Source: Chitinophagaceae bacterium (GTDB lineage: Bacteria; Bacteroidota; Bacteroidia; Chitinophagales; Chitinophagaceae). Taken from it: a stretch of 64,000 nt of DNA. Positions 1 through 7,970 of the stretch are shown here, piece by piece; position 1 is the first letter of the stretch, and each line of letters starts with the position of its first letter. The notes below the pieces were generated by a model. That model did not search any database. It was given only the letters and a program-made list of their open reading frames with translations, and was not told the origin of the DNA. The DNA lies in contig JAICGN010000005.1 in assembly GCA_025923075.1 (NCBI GenBank), positions 1-64,000 on the forward strand, read 5' to 3'. Made by a program: the position numbers and the translations under genes.

Positions 1-138
1 TAATAGTTATCGCTATCATATAGATGCCAGGTTGCTGCTTCACCGGGGCGGGCAACCCTTGTAAAATAACAATCACTATACTTTATGCCGTTGTGTTTAA
101 AGCTTATTGGTATGGGATCCATACTCCAAAATAGAAAG

Positions 139-159
139 CCCTTTTGTAGAAACAAAGGG
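139..159 (-). terminator. Terminator-like hairpin
   Basis: Imperfect stem CCCTTTtGT / ACAAAGGG with a four-base loop. It lies about 20 bp beyond a 28-bp repeat (178-205) on the minus strand. The T-tract is weak in both directions. It would end minus-strand transcripts carrying the short ORFs at 292-576. Confidence 0.4.
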
Positions 160-177
160 ACTTTTGGTAAGTAATTT

Positions 178-205
178 ACCATTAAACCTTATCCTATGAA
201 AATTC
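178..205 (-). repeat. 28-bp repeat, copy 1
   Basis: Read on the minus strand, these 28 bases are identical to 20360-20387 on the plus strand; the core is CATAGGATAAGGTTTAATGG. At both places a hairpin follows about 20 bp downstream and a short open frame precedes. Perfect identity over 28 bp at two distant loci is unlikely to be chance. Function unknown; it could be the 3' part of a small RNA or a mobile-element relic. Confidence 0.6.
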
Positions 206-291
206 TGGTCTAATGTAGCTAATTAAAGTTGTAAGTATGAAATTTTACCTTCTGTATTATTACGATTTTGATCTGATACGGGTGTAATCAG

Positions 292-360
292 CTATAGCTT
301 TTTAATCGTGACCAGATTTTCACAAACGCAACCTTCAATAATAATAATCTGGTTAGACAT
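292..360 (-). CDS. Possible 22-residue peptide with strong RBS
   Basis: A 22-codon frame beginning MSNQIIIIEGCVCENL and ending at TAG. Immediately upstream on the minus strand is AAAGGAGG with good spacing to ATG, a strong Shine-Dalgarno sequence that is rare in this phylum. The SD is the 3' end of the preceding 70-codon frame (364-576), so the two could be translationally coupled. The sequence is not recognised. The strong SD is the main argument for translation; shortness and lack of known homologues argue against it. Confidence 0.25.
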   Translation of the reverse strand: MSNQIIIIEGCVCENLVTIKKL

Positions 361-363
361 GAG

Positions 364-576
364 CTACCTCCTTTGACACAATTTTCCTATCAATCGGTTT
401 GTAGTTCTCCTATGTTTTCTTGAGTTCATAAAAGTAATTAAGCGTAGGGGTGCAACAGTTCCGGCAAACAGCTTCTCCAAACCAACAATACATTGGTCCG
501 GCCCGACGCAATCAGGTGTACGGGCCAGACACTGGTTTTTAGTGTTTTTCATTAAAATCCAGTTTTTCTTAATCAA
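364..576 (-). CDS. Possible small Cys-containing protein
   Basis: A 70-codon frame divergent from the dihydroorotase-like gene. It has three cysteines within a [14 protein letters not shown] segment and a basic C-terminus. Its last codons form the AGGAGG that precedes the 22-codon frame at 292-360. No signal peptide or TM segment is visible and I do not recognise the family. It may be spurious, but it is the only open frame in the 602 bp left of the first clear gene. Confidence 0.25.
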   Translation of the reverse strand: MIKKNWILMKNTKNQCLARTPDCVGPDQCIVGLEKLFAGTVAPLRLITFMNSRKHRRTTNRLIGKLCQRR

Positions 577-587
577 AAAACAACCTT

Positions 588-595
588 TATCTTCG
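588..595 (+). promoter_or_regulatory. -7 promoter element
   Basis: TATCTTCG matches the Bacteroidota -7 consensus TAnnTTTG at seven of eight positions. It ends 7 bp before the ATG at 603, so transcription would start at or next to the start codon and the mRNA would be nearly leaderless. No clear -33 TTG was found. Confidence 0.4.
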
Positions 596-602
596 CCGCT
601 TA

Positions 603-1868
603 ATGAATCTCCTCATTAAGAACGCACGGGTTGTTGACCCCAATTCTCCTTTCAATTCACAATCAGCAGATATTTTCATCGAAAACGGAATTATAAAAAA
701 GATCGGCAAGGATCTATCGTCCAAAGCTGACAAGGAAATTTCAGCAGATGGACTCTGTGTTTCTCCCGGATGGGTTGACATGTTCGCCAATTTTGCGGAC
801 CCGGGCTATGAGTATAAAGAATCTATTGAATCCGGTTGCTTAGCTGCAGCTTCAGGTGGATTTACTGATGTGATGGTAATTCCCAATACCAAACCAGTGA
901 TCGATACAAAGACCCAGGTAGAATACATTGTTCAAAAAGCAAAGTCTTCGCCGGTAAACGTGCACCCTATCGCCGCCGTTACCAAAAATGCTGAAGGAAA
1001 AGAGCTGGCAGAAATGTACGATATGAAAACAAGTGGTGCCATTGCCTTTGGGGATGGTATCAATTGCATTCAGTCGGCCGGGCTGCTGCTAAAAGCTTTG
1101 CAATATGTAAAAGCGTTTGATGGCATCATTGTTCAATTACCTGATGATAAAAGCATCAACCCTCATGGTTTAATGCACGAGGGAATTGTCTCGACCCAAA
1201 TCGGACTTCCCGGAAAACCGGCGATGGCCGAAGAACTGATAGTAGCAAGAGATATAAAGCTGGCGAGGTATGCAGAATCAAAACTTCATTTCACGGGAGT
1301 TTCTGCAAAAAAATCACTTGAGTATATTGACAGGGGTAAAAAAGGCGGAGTTAATATAAGCTGTTCAGTCACTCCCTATCATTTGTATTTTACCGATGAT
1401 GATTTGAAAACTTATGACAGTAATTTAAAAGTAAATCCACCGCTCCGAACGGCTGAGGATAAGGATGCAATTAAAAAAGCAATTGAGGACGGCACGGTTG
1501 ATTGTATTGCTACTCATCACATGCCCCACGAAGCTGATAGTAAGGAAACAGAATTTGAATATGCGAAAAATGGAATGTCAGGGTTGGAAACTGCTTATGC
1601 TGTTCTGAAGACAAGCATGCCCGAACTTCAAGAAGCCAGGTTGATCCAACTTTTATCAATTAATCCAAGAAAATTATTAGGGTTAAACCAGGTGACAATA
1701 AAAGAAAACGGAAAGGCATGTCTGACGTTGTTTTGTCCTGGCAAACAATGGACCTATGAAAGAAGTAAGATCAATTCAAGGTCGAAAAATTCTCCTTTTA
1801 TCGGTAAAAAACTTGCCGGTAAAGTAATCGGGATAATTAATAAAGACCAAGTACATTTGAACCCTTAA
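603..1868 (+). CDS. Dihydroorotase-like protein, non-catalytic
   Basis: 421 residues with the full amidohydrolase-barrel layout of class I dihydroorotase (PyrC). The metal and catalytic residues are replaced. The HxH of the usual DxHxHxREPG motif reads [13 protein letters not shown], the His of the HVS motif is Thr (FTGVSAKKS), and the catalytic Asp of TDHAPH is His (ATHHMPH). Dihydroorotase activity is therefore not expected. In some bacteria such PyrC' proteins are structural partners of aspartate transcarbamoylase; that role here is inference. It opens a plus-strand cluster and is followed after 10 bp by the DUF4199 gene. General RNA/pyrimidine database names such as dihydroorotase would be misleading. 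Confidence 0.85.
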   Translation: MNLLIKNARVVDPNSPFNSQSADIFIENGIIKKIGKDLSSKADKEISADGLCVSPGWVDMFANFADPGYEYKESIESGCLAAASGGFTDVMVIPNTKPVIDTKTQVEYIVQKAKSSPVNVHPIAAVTKNAEGKELAEMYDMKTSGAIAFGDGINCIQSAGLLLKALQYVKAFDGIIVQLPDDKSINPHGLMHEGIVSTQIGLPGKPAMAEELIVARDIKLARYAESKLHFTGVSAKKSLEYIDRGKKGGVNISCSVTPYHLYFTDDDLKTYDSNLKVNPPLRTAEDKDAIKKAIEDGTVDCIATHHMPHEADSKETEFEYAKNGMSGLETAYAVLKTSMPELQEARLIQLLSINPRKLLGLNQVTIKENGKACLTLFCPGKQWTYERSKINSRSKNSPFIGKKLAGKVIGIINKDQVHLNP

Positions 1869-1878
1869 AACCAACATC

Positions 1879-2403
1879 ATGGAAGAAAATAAAATTATGT
1901 CGCCCCAGATTAAGGGACTTTTGATTTCCTTAGTCATCATTATCATTGGTATTGCCGGCTATTTTACAGATCTCGCTTTTACCGGTTGGTATAGCTGGGC
2001 CGTAAACGGCCTATTGTTAATCGCAATAATTTTTGCTTGTGTCCATTATGCAAATCAGAAGGATGGATATGTGACTTTTGGGAACGTGTTTGCGCATGGA
2101 TTTAAAGTTACCGCGGTAGTTACCGTTATCCTCCTTATTTATACTTTGCTTGCAATGACGGTTCTGTTTCCTGATATGAAGCAAAGGATATTTGATATGC
2201 AGCAAGCCAAAATGGAAGAACAGGGGCTTCCCGACGATCAAATTGAACAAGGCATGAGTATGATGAAAAAATACTTCACGTTATTTCTTATCCTGGGTGT
2301 GATAGTTGGGAACCTGATATTTGGATGTATTGCATCACTTATTGGCGCTGCAATTGCTAAGAAAAAGCCTGTTAACCCACTTACTCAACAAGGCGGCATG
2401 TAA
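1879..2403 (+). CDS. DUF4199 family membrane protein
   Basis: 174 residues with four predicted TM segments at roughly residues 9-28, 36-56, 75-95 and 130-158, plus a charged loop (about 100-128) between TM3 and TM4. The pattern and the KDGYVTFGNVFAHGF segment fit DUF4199, a Bacteroidota inner-membrane family of unknown function. Its TAA overlaps the ATG of the next gene (TAATG), so it is translationally coupled to the GT2 gene. This pairing of DUF4199 with a dolichol-phosphate-mannose-synthase-like GT2 suggests a role in lipid-linked sugar metabolism, but no biochemical function is visible. Confidence 0.8.
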   Translation: MEENKIMSPQIKGLLISLVIIIIGIAGYFTDLAFTGWYSWAVNGLLLIAIIFACVHYANQKDGYVTFGNVFAHGFKVTAVVTVILLIYTLLAMTVLFPDMKQRIFDMQQAKMEEQGLPDDQIEQGMSMMKKYFTLFLILGVIVGNLIFGCIASLIGAAIAKKKPVNPLTQQGGM

Positions 2404-3344
2404 TGGATATTTCACTTGTCATACCACTAAAGGACGAAGAAGAATCGCTGCCGGAACTCAGCGATTGGATAAACCGTGTAATGAAGGCAAATAACTTTTC
2501 TTACGAAATAATTTTCGTAGATGATGGCAGCACCGATAATTCCTGGCAAGTGATCGAGGAACTCAGCTGTAAAAATGAAAATATCAAGGGCATAAAGTTT
2601 CAGCGTAATTATGGAAAGTCAGCCGGATTAAATGAAGGGTTTCGGGCTGCGCAAGGTGATGTGGTAATTACAATGGACGCAGATTTGCAGGACAGCCCTG
2701 AAGAAATTCCTGAACTTCGTCGCATGATCGTTGAAGATGGCTATGATCTTGTGAGCGGATGGAAGAAGAAAAGATATGATAACACGTTAACGAAAAATAT
2801 TCCTTCCAAGTTTTATAATGCCACCACCCGGTGGATGTCGGGCATCAAACTTCATGATTTCAATTGCGGCTTAAAATCATACCGCAAAAATGTAGCAAAG
2901 AGTATTGAAGTGTATGGTGAAATGCACAGGTATACACCCGTGCTGGCAAAGTGGTCAGGTTTTAAGAAAGTTGGCGAAAAAGTGGTGACGCACCAGGCAA
3001 GAAAATATGGTAAGAGCAAATTTGGAATGAGCAGGTTTATTAATGGACCCCTTGATCTGGCTTCCATCATGTTTGTTGGGAAATATGGAAAAAGGCCAAT
3101 GCATTTTTTTGGATTGTTGGGTTCACTTTTTTTCCTGATTGGTATTGGGCTTTCAATTTATCTTGTAGTAAAAAAATTTATTGACCCTGAATCTACATTA
3201 ACGGATAAACCGGGGTTTTATCTCGCACTTGCTACAACTATCATCGGTGTTCAACTTTTCCTTTCCGGTTTCATTGGTGAGCTGATCTCAAGAAATGCGC
3301 CGGGTAGAAATTCTTATCTCATTGAAAAGAAAGTAAGGGTTTAA
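2403..3344 (+). CDS. GT2 glycosyltransferase with C-terminal TM helices
   Basis: 313 residues. The GT-A fold is shown by the N-terminal ISLVIPLKDEEESLPEL strand, the VDDGSTDNSW nucleotide-binding motif (about residues 40-49) and the metal-binding DAD in ITMDADLQDSPEE (about 97). Two C-terminal TM helices (about 237-260 and 277-297) place it in the DPM1/GtrB-like group that transfers a sugar from a nucleotide donor to polyprenyl phosphate at the cytoplasmic face of the inner membrane. Start and stop overlap neighbours by one base (TAATG) on both sides, indicating an operon. The sugar cannot be told from sequence. Confidence 0.88.
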   Translation: MDISLVIPLKDEEESLPELSDWINRVMKANNFSYEIIFVDDGSTDNSWQVIEELSCKNENIKGIKFQRNYGKSAGLNEGFRAAQGDVVITMDADLQDSPEEIPELRRMIVEDGYDLVSGWKKKRYDNTLTKNIPSKFYNATTRWMSGIKLHDFNCGLKSYRKNVAKSIEVYGEMHRYTPVLAKWSGFKKVGEKVVTHQARKYGKSKFGMSRFINGPLDLASIMFVGKYGKRPMHFFGLLGSLFFLIGIGLSIYLVVKKFIDPESTLTDKPGFYLALATTIIGVQLFLSGFIGELISRNAPGRNSYLIEKKVRV

Positions 3345-4495
3345 TGAGTAAGGTGGTAATCATAGGACCCGGCCATCCGTTACGGGGAGGATTAGCTACG
3401 TTTAACCAAAGGCTCGCTAAAGAGTTTATTCAATCAGGTCACGATTGTTCGATCTGTTCTTTTTCCTTGCAATATCCCGGAATTTTTTTCCCGGGAAAAT
3501 CACAATACACAAAGGAACCGGCGCCGGAAGGATTGGTAATTCGCCCACTGATCAATTCTATAAATCCTTTAAACTGGATCAGTGTCGGTAAAAAATTAGG
3601 AAACGAAAAACCGGATATTATCGTGGTTCGTTTCTGGATACCCCTGATGGGCCCGGCACTTGGGACTATATTAAGACGGGTAAAAAAGAATGCCCATACA
3701 AAGATCATTTGCATAGCCGATAACGTAATTCCCCATGAACACCGGCCTGGTGATACAACGTTTACCAGTTACTTTCTTAAAAGTTGCGATGCATTTATTA
3801 CTATGAGTGAAAAAGTGATGGCTGATCTTCGGTTATTTCAAAAAAGCAAACCAGGCAAAATTGTTCAGCATCCATTGTATGATAATTTCGGCGATGCAAT
3901 ATCAAAGGAAGAAGCAAGAAAAAAACTGGTTTTACCAAAGGAGGATAAGATCGTCTTGTTTTTTGGTTTTATCAGGCATTATAAAGGATTGGATATTCTA
4001 CTTCAAGCCATGGCTGATGTAAGGATAAAAAATGCACGGATAAAGTTGATGATCGCAGGAGAGTTTTATGAGGATAAAAGACAATATTTAGACCTAATTG
4101 ATCAATTAAAGATCAAAGACCAACTGATCTTAAAAACAGATTTTATTCCCGATTCGGAAGTTAGGAATTATTTATGCGCTGCTGATGCGGTGATACAGCC
4201 ATATCGAAATGCAACACAAAGCGGCGTTACTCCCCTCGCCTATCATTTTGAAAAACCAATGGTGGTTACTAATGTTGGTGGACTTGCTTCGCTGGTTCCG
4301 CATGAAAAAGTTGGACTTGTTGCAGAACCAACTCCTCAATCAATTGCAAATGCGATTCTTCGGTTTTATCAATTAGGAGAGAATTATTTTATTCCGCATC
4401 TTCGCACAGAAAAGCAAAAATATAGCTGGGCAAATTTGGTTAATGCCGTGTTGGCTCTTGCAGACGTGAAAAGTGAAACGTTAAACGTGAAATAA
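3344..4495 (+). CDS. GT4-type glycosyltransferase
   Basis: 383 residues with GT-B fold. The N-terminal acceptor domain starts at IIGPGHPLRGGLATFNQRL. The C-terminal donor domain carries VLFFGFIRHYKGLDILL (about residue 203) and TQSGVTPLAYHFEKPMV, the EX7E-like region in which the first Glu is not conserved (QSGVTPLA). Predicted cytoplasmic, nucleotide-sugar dependent, building an envelope glycan. It is translationally coupled to the upstream GT2 gene and shares a cluster with GDP-heptose synthesis genes, so a heptosyl or related transfer is plausible but not shown. Confidence 0.85.
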   Translation: MSKVVIIGPGHPLRGGLATFNQRLAKEFIQSGHDCSICSFSLQYPGIFFPGKSQYTKEPAPEGLVIRPLINSINPLNWISVGKKLGNEKPDIIVVRFWIPLMGPALGTILRRVKKNAHTKIICIADNVIPHEHRPGDTTFTSYFLKSCDAFITMSEKVMADLRLFQKSKPGKIVQHPLYDNFGDAISKEEARKKLVLPKEDKIVLFFGFIRHYKGLDILLQAMADVRIKNARIKLMIAGEFYEDKRQYLDLIDQLKIKDQLILKTDFIPDSEVRNYLCAADAVIQPYRNATQSGVTPLAYHFEKPMVVTNVGGLASLVPHEKVGLVAEPTPQSIANAILRFYQLGENYFIPHLRTEKQKYSWANLVNAVLALADVKSETLNVK

Positions 4496-4508
4496 AACGC
4501 TTGACTCT

Positions 4509-4855
4509 ATGTTTATAAAATTGAATCACCAAGCGCTTGATGTATATAAGGATGTTCGCGAATTAATAAAAGAGATTCATTTTATTTCTATCAAATTACC
4601 CGGAGAAGAAAAATTTAATATGGTTCACCAAATGAGAAGGGCTGCGTTAGCCGTTAAATTAAATCTAGCTGAAGGCGCATCGAGACGATCGCCGGCTGAG
4701 AGAAAAAGATTTTTTGAAGTATCCCGAGGCTCTCTGATTGAAGTTGACGCAATACTGGAAACGGCTGTGGATTTGAAATATTTTTCAGTTGAGCAGCTGG
4801 CAACTACGGGTAATTTATAAGTAAATGTTTTGCAATGCTTTCAAAAATGATCTAA
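4509..4855 (+). pseudogene. Four-helix-bundle protein, frameshifted C-terminus
   Basis: Matches the four-helix-bundle family (23S rRNA intervening-sequence protein, TIGR02436). KFNMVHQMRRAALAVKLNLAEGASRRS and KRFFEVSRGSLIEVDA are family hallmarks. The frame from 4509 stops at 4820 after 103 residues, but the next frame continues directly as ISKCFAMLSKMI and stops at 4853-4855, which is the expected fourth-helix ending. One missing T in the TTT run at 4814-4816 explains the shift. The gene is either recently broken or carries a homopolymer sequencing error. It sits between glycosyltransferase and heptose genes; such genes often drop into sugar clusters. Function unknown. Confidence 0.8.
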
Positions 4856-4901
4856 TGCGACACGCTGCTTTTCACGTTTCACTTTTCACCTTTGACGTAA
4901 A

Positions 4902-5921
4902 ATGATTTATCGTAGCAAAGCACCTTTACGAATTGGATTGGCCGGTGGGGGCACTGATGTAAGTCCGTATAGTGATTTATACGGAGGCGCAATATTGAAT
5001 GCAACTGTTTCATTGTATGCACATGCCACGTTGGAACCGCTGACAGATAAAAGAATTATTTTATCAGCTATTGACAGGCATGAGGAGCAGGCTTTTGATT
5101 GGTCAAAAGAATTGCCGATCACCGGAAGTCTTGACCTGATGAAAGGCGCCTACAATCGCATTCAAAAGGATCATGGGTTACAAACTGGTTTTAAACTTTC
5201 AACTTATGTAGATGCCCCGGCCGGTTCAGGTCTTGGCACTTCTTCAACGCTTGTGGTCGCGATCATTGGCGTATTTGCCGAACTGCTCCGTCTTCCGTTT
5301 GGTGAGTATGATATGGCTCATTACGCCTATGATATTGAGAGAAAAGACCTGAATTTTGCAGGCGGCAAACAAGATCAGTATGCAGCAACGTTTGGGGGTG
5401 TAAATTATATGGAATTTTACGAGAACGATAAAGTGGTAGTGAATCCATTGCGGATCAAACAACAATATTTATTTGAGCTGGAAAATAATCTGTTGTTGTA
5501 TTATACTGCTACGACTCGTGATTCGGGGAAGATAATTGAGCAACAGGCGAAAAACGTAACAGCTAAACAGGAAACTTCGATTGAGGCTATGCACCAGTTA
5601 AAACAACAGGCGATGATGATGAAGGAAGCGTTGCTGAAAGGACGACTAAATGAAATTGGTGAAATACTTGATTTTGGTTTTCAGCAAAAAAGAAAAATGG
5701 CAGAAGGGATCAGCAATTCGCTGATGGAAGAAATTTATGAAACTGCGAAAGCATCGGGTGCATCCGGAGGAAAAATATCAGGTGCAGGCGGTGGCGGGTT
5801 TATGATCTTTTATTGCCCGGGAAATACAAAGTATGCCGTGATGAAAAGCCTGGAAAGATTTGGAGGCAAGTCCCGTAACTACCAGTTTGTCGAGCATGGA
5901 TTGACGACGTGGACGATTTGA
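4902..5921 (+). CDS. hddA: D-glycero-alpha-D-manno-heptose-7-phosphate kinase
   Basis: 339-residue GHMP-family kinase. It has the N-terminal APLRIGLAGGGTDVSPYSD motif, the ATP-binding PAGSGLGTSSTLVVA loop (about residues 105-119) and the C-terminal KISGAGGGGFMIFY loop (about 289-302). This architecture is that of HddA, which phosphorylates heptose-7-phosphate at C1 to give the alpha-1,7-bisphosphate in the GDP-heptose branch. Context supports this over other GHMP kinases: gmhA follows after 31 bp and the hddC-gmhB fusion comes next. Cytoplasmic. The product would feed heptosylation of a surface glycan, S-layer or LPS-like polymer. Confidence 0.88.
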   Translation: MIYRSKAPLRIGLAGGGTDVSPYSDLYGGAILNATVSLYAHATLEPLTDKRIILSAIDRHEEQAFDWSKELPITGSLDLMKGAYNRIQKDHGLQTGFKLSTYVDAPAGSGLGTSSTLVVAIIGVFAELLRLPFGEYDMAHYAYDIERKDLNFAGGKQDQYAATFGGVNYMEFYENDKVVVNPLRIKQQYLFELENNLLLYYTATTRDSGKIIEQQAKNVTAKQETSIEAMHQLKQQAMMMKEALLKGRLNEIGEILDFGFQQKRKMAEGISNSLMEEIYETAKASGASGGKISGAGGGGFMIFYCPGNTKYAVMKSLERFGGKSRNYQFVEHGLTTWTI

Positions 5922-5952
5922 TAATTAAGAATTAAAAATTAATAATTAAGAA

Positions 5953-6534
5953 TTGATGGATAAAATCAAAGGTATAATTCAGTCCTCAATCGACACCAAG
6001 CAAAATCTTTTAGAGAATGAATTTTTGTTGAAAACCATTGCCGCAATTATTGATGTGATGGTAAACGCATTTCGTACTGGTAAAAAGATTTATTTCTGCG
6101 GGAATGGGGGCAGCGCTGCAGATGCACAACATTTAGCTGCAGAGTTTTCGGGAAGATTTTATAAAGACCGGAAAGCATTGCCCGCAGAAGCCTTGCATTG
6201 CAATACCTCTTACCTGACTGCCGTGGCGAATGACTATAGCTTCGATGATATCTATTCAAGATTGATCGATGGAATTGGTGAAAAAGGGGATGTATTAGTT
6301 GGTTTATCAACCTCTGGTAATTCTGTGAACATTTTGAAAGCATTCGAAACTGCAAGAAAAAAAGAAATGATCACTGTTGGGTTTACCGGGGAAAGCGGTG
6401 GGAAGATGAAATCATTTTGCGATCATTTAATCAATATCCCATCAACAGATACTCCGCGGATACAGGAAAGTCATATCATGGTGGGGCATATAATATGTCA
6501 GTTAGTCGAAGAACAATATTTTAAACCCCTCTAA
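5953..6534 (+). CDS. gmhA: Sedoheptulose-7-phosphate isomerase
   Basis: 193-residue SIS-domain protein. It has the GmhA phosphate/sugar-binding motifs GNGGSAADAQHLAAEFSGRF (about residues 50-69) and STSGNSVNILKAF (about 118-130), plus the C-terminal HIMVGHIICQLVEE helix. It converts sedoheptulose-7-phosphate to D-glycero-D-manno-heptose-7-phosphate, the first step of heptose synthesis, in the cytoplasm. The last residues (FKPL) and the stop codon lie inside the 123-bp palindromic element at 6519-6641, so the native C-terminus probably ended a few residues differently. Length is normal for the family. Confidence 0.92.
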   Translation: MMDKIKGIIQSSIDTKQNLLENEFLLKTIAAIIDVMVNAFRTGKKIYFCGNGGSAADAQHLAAEFSGRFYKDRKALPAEALHCNTSYLTAVANDYSFDDIYSRLIDGIGEKGDVLVGLSTSGNSVNILKAFETARKKEMITVGFTGESGGKMKSFCDHLINIPSTDTPRIQESHIMVGHIICQLVEEQYFKPL

Positions 6535-6641
6535 ATCTCCCTGAAAGGGGAGACTTATGGAAAGTCGTTAACTTGAACACCCAAAATTCCAAAAACCAAG
6601 AGTTTAGAAAAGCCCCCTTTAGGGGGTTTGGGGGTTTAAAA
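6519..6641. repeat. 123-bp palindromic (MITE-like) element
   Basis: Bounded by inverted ends TTTTAAACCCC (6519-6529) and GGGGGTTTAAAA (6630-6641), with an internal hairpin at each end: CTCCC/GGGAG near 6537-6552 and CCCCC/GGGGG near 6613-6626. It contains no transposase. It covers the last codons and stop of gmhA and the first 22 codons of the hddC-gmhB fusion. A partial related copy lies at 13453-13480 next to the lepA start. Similar GGGG/CCCC palindromes are familiar intergenic elements in Bacteroidota. No target-site duplication could be fixed by eye. Confidence 0.65.
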
Positions 6642-7895
6642 GAAGCAATCATACTCGCAGGTGGTTTCGGAACAAGACTAAAAGAAGCGATTCCCGATCT
6701 CCCCAAATGCATGGCGCCGGTAAATGGAAGACCGTTTCTATTCTACTTAATCAATTATTTAAGAAGCCAGGGCATTGAGCGATTTGTTTTTTCACTTGGA
6801 TATAAGCATGAGGTGATCGAAGCATATTTAAATGCTGAATTTTCTACACTCGATTTTCAATGCTCGATTGAAAAGGAGCCTTTAGGTACAGGTGGGGCCA
6901 TTTTTGCAGCATGCTATAAAGCTTCGGAAAAAACTGTTTTGATAGTTAATGGTGATACGCTTTTTAAGATTAACGTTAGAAAAGCATTAGTTGGGCATAA
7001 TAAACATCACTCAGATTGTACATTGGCCTTAAAGCCAATGGAAAATTTTGAAAGGTATGGTGTGGTGGAGTTAAATGATGATGATTCAATAAAAAGCTTC
7101 AGGGAGAAACAATTCTACAAAACTGGTTTGATAAATGGCGGAGCTTATGTTTTAAACACAGAACAGTTTCTTGCAGAGGAATTTCCCGTGAAATTCTCCT
7201 TTGAAAAAGATTGGCTTGAAAAATATTTTGAGACAAGGAGAATATACGGCTCGGTTCAAGATGAGTATTTTATTGATATTGGTATTCCTGAGGATTATTT
7301 TAGGGCTCAGCAGGAATTAAAGCAACCAGACCTTGACCTCAGCAGCATCGATAAAGAGTGGACCTTGTTTCTTGACCGCGATGGAGTAATCAATTATGAA
7401 AAGCAAGATGATTATATCCGAAACTGGCGGGAATTCAAATTTTATGAAGGTGCAAAACATGCCCTGAAGATTTTTGCAAAAAAATTCGGGAAAATAGTTG
7501 TCGTAAGTAATCAACGCGGGATCGGCAAAAGTTTAATGACAGAGGAAGAGCTGGCGACCATTCACGAAAATATGCAGCGGGATATTGAATCTGCCGGGGG
7601 AAGAATTGATGGCATTTACTACTGTACGGATGTTGATCCGAAGAGCTTTTACCGTAAGCCCAACCCGGGGATGGCTTTTTCCGCAAAAGAAGATTTTCCG
7701 CAAATTGATTTAAGCAGAGCTATCATTGCCGGCAACAAGCCAAGCGATATGCTTTTTGGGAAAAATGCCGGGATGTACTCGGTATATATCGCATCTACAC
7801 ATCCACAAACCCCTTTCCCCCACCCTGATATCGATCTTCGATTCGATAGTATTCAGGATTTTGCCAAAGCTTGTCTGCCGGCAGACGGGCTTTAA
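6573..7895 (+). CDS. Bifunctional heptose-1-P nucleotidyltransferase / heptose-1,7-bisP phosphatase
   Basis: 440-residue fusion. Residues about 23-245 are a sugar-nucleotidyltransferase (KEAIILAGGFGTRL, EKEPLGTGGA, VNGDTLF), fitting HddC, which makes GDP-heptose from heptose-1-phosphate. Residues about 260-440 are a HAD phosphatase of GmhB type (FLDRDGVINYE with both catalytic Asp, VVSNQRGIGKS, YRKPNPGMA). The zinc-binding Cys/His cluster of E. coli GmhB is reduced to a single Cys (YYCTDVDP). No ATG is available: the frame opens at TTG 6573, and the first 22 residues are encoded by the 123-bp element. Family members normally begin (M)KEAIILAGG, so the element appears to have removed the native start. 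Last gene of the heptose set. Confidence 0.85.
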   Translation: MNTQNSKNQEFRKAPFRGFGGLKEAIILAGGFGTRLKEAIPDLPKCMAPVNGRPFLFYLINYLRSQGIERFVFSLGYKHEVIEAYLNAEFSTLDFQCSIEKEPLGTGGAIFAACYKASEKTVLIVNGDTLFKINVRKALVGHNKHHSDCTLALKPMENFERYGVVELNDDDSIKSFREKQFYKTGLINGGAYVLNTEQFLAEEFPVKFSFEKDWLEKYFETRRIYGSVQDEYFIDIGIPEDYFRAQQELKQPDLDLSSIDKEWTLFLDRDGVINYEKQDDYIRNWREFKFYEGAKHALKIFAKKFGKIVVVSNQRGIGKSLMTEEELATIHENMQRDIESAGGRIDGIYYCTDVDPKSFYRKPNPGMAFSAKEDFPQIDLSRAIIAGNKPSDMLFGKNAGMYSVYIASTHPQTPFPHPDIDLRFDSIQDFAKACLPADGL

Positions 7896-7970
7896 TAAAA
7901 AGTTATAAAATACTTCGAACCTTTTGGCGTTATTCTACGTCTGGTAAAAGCGGTGTAAATTCGCAATCAA

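Noticed and set aside
4509-4855. Intervening sequence inside a 23S rRNA gene
   Set aside because: The encoded family is named after such insertions, but no rRNA sequence flanks this gene.
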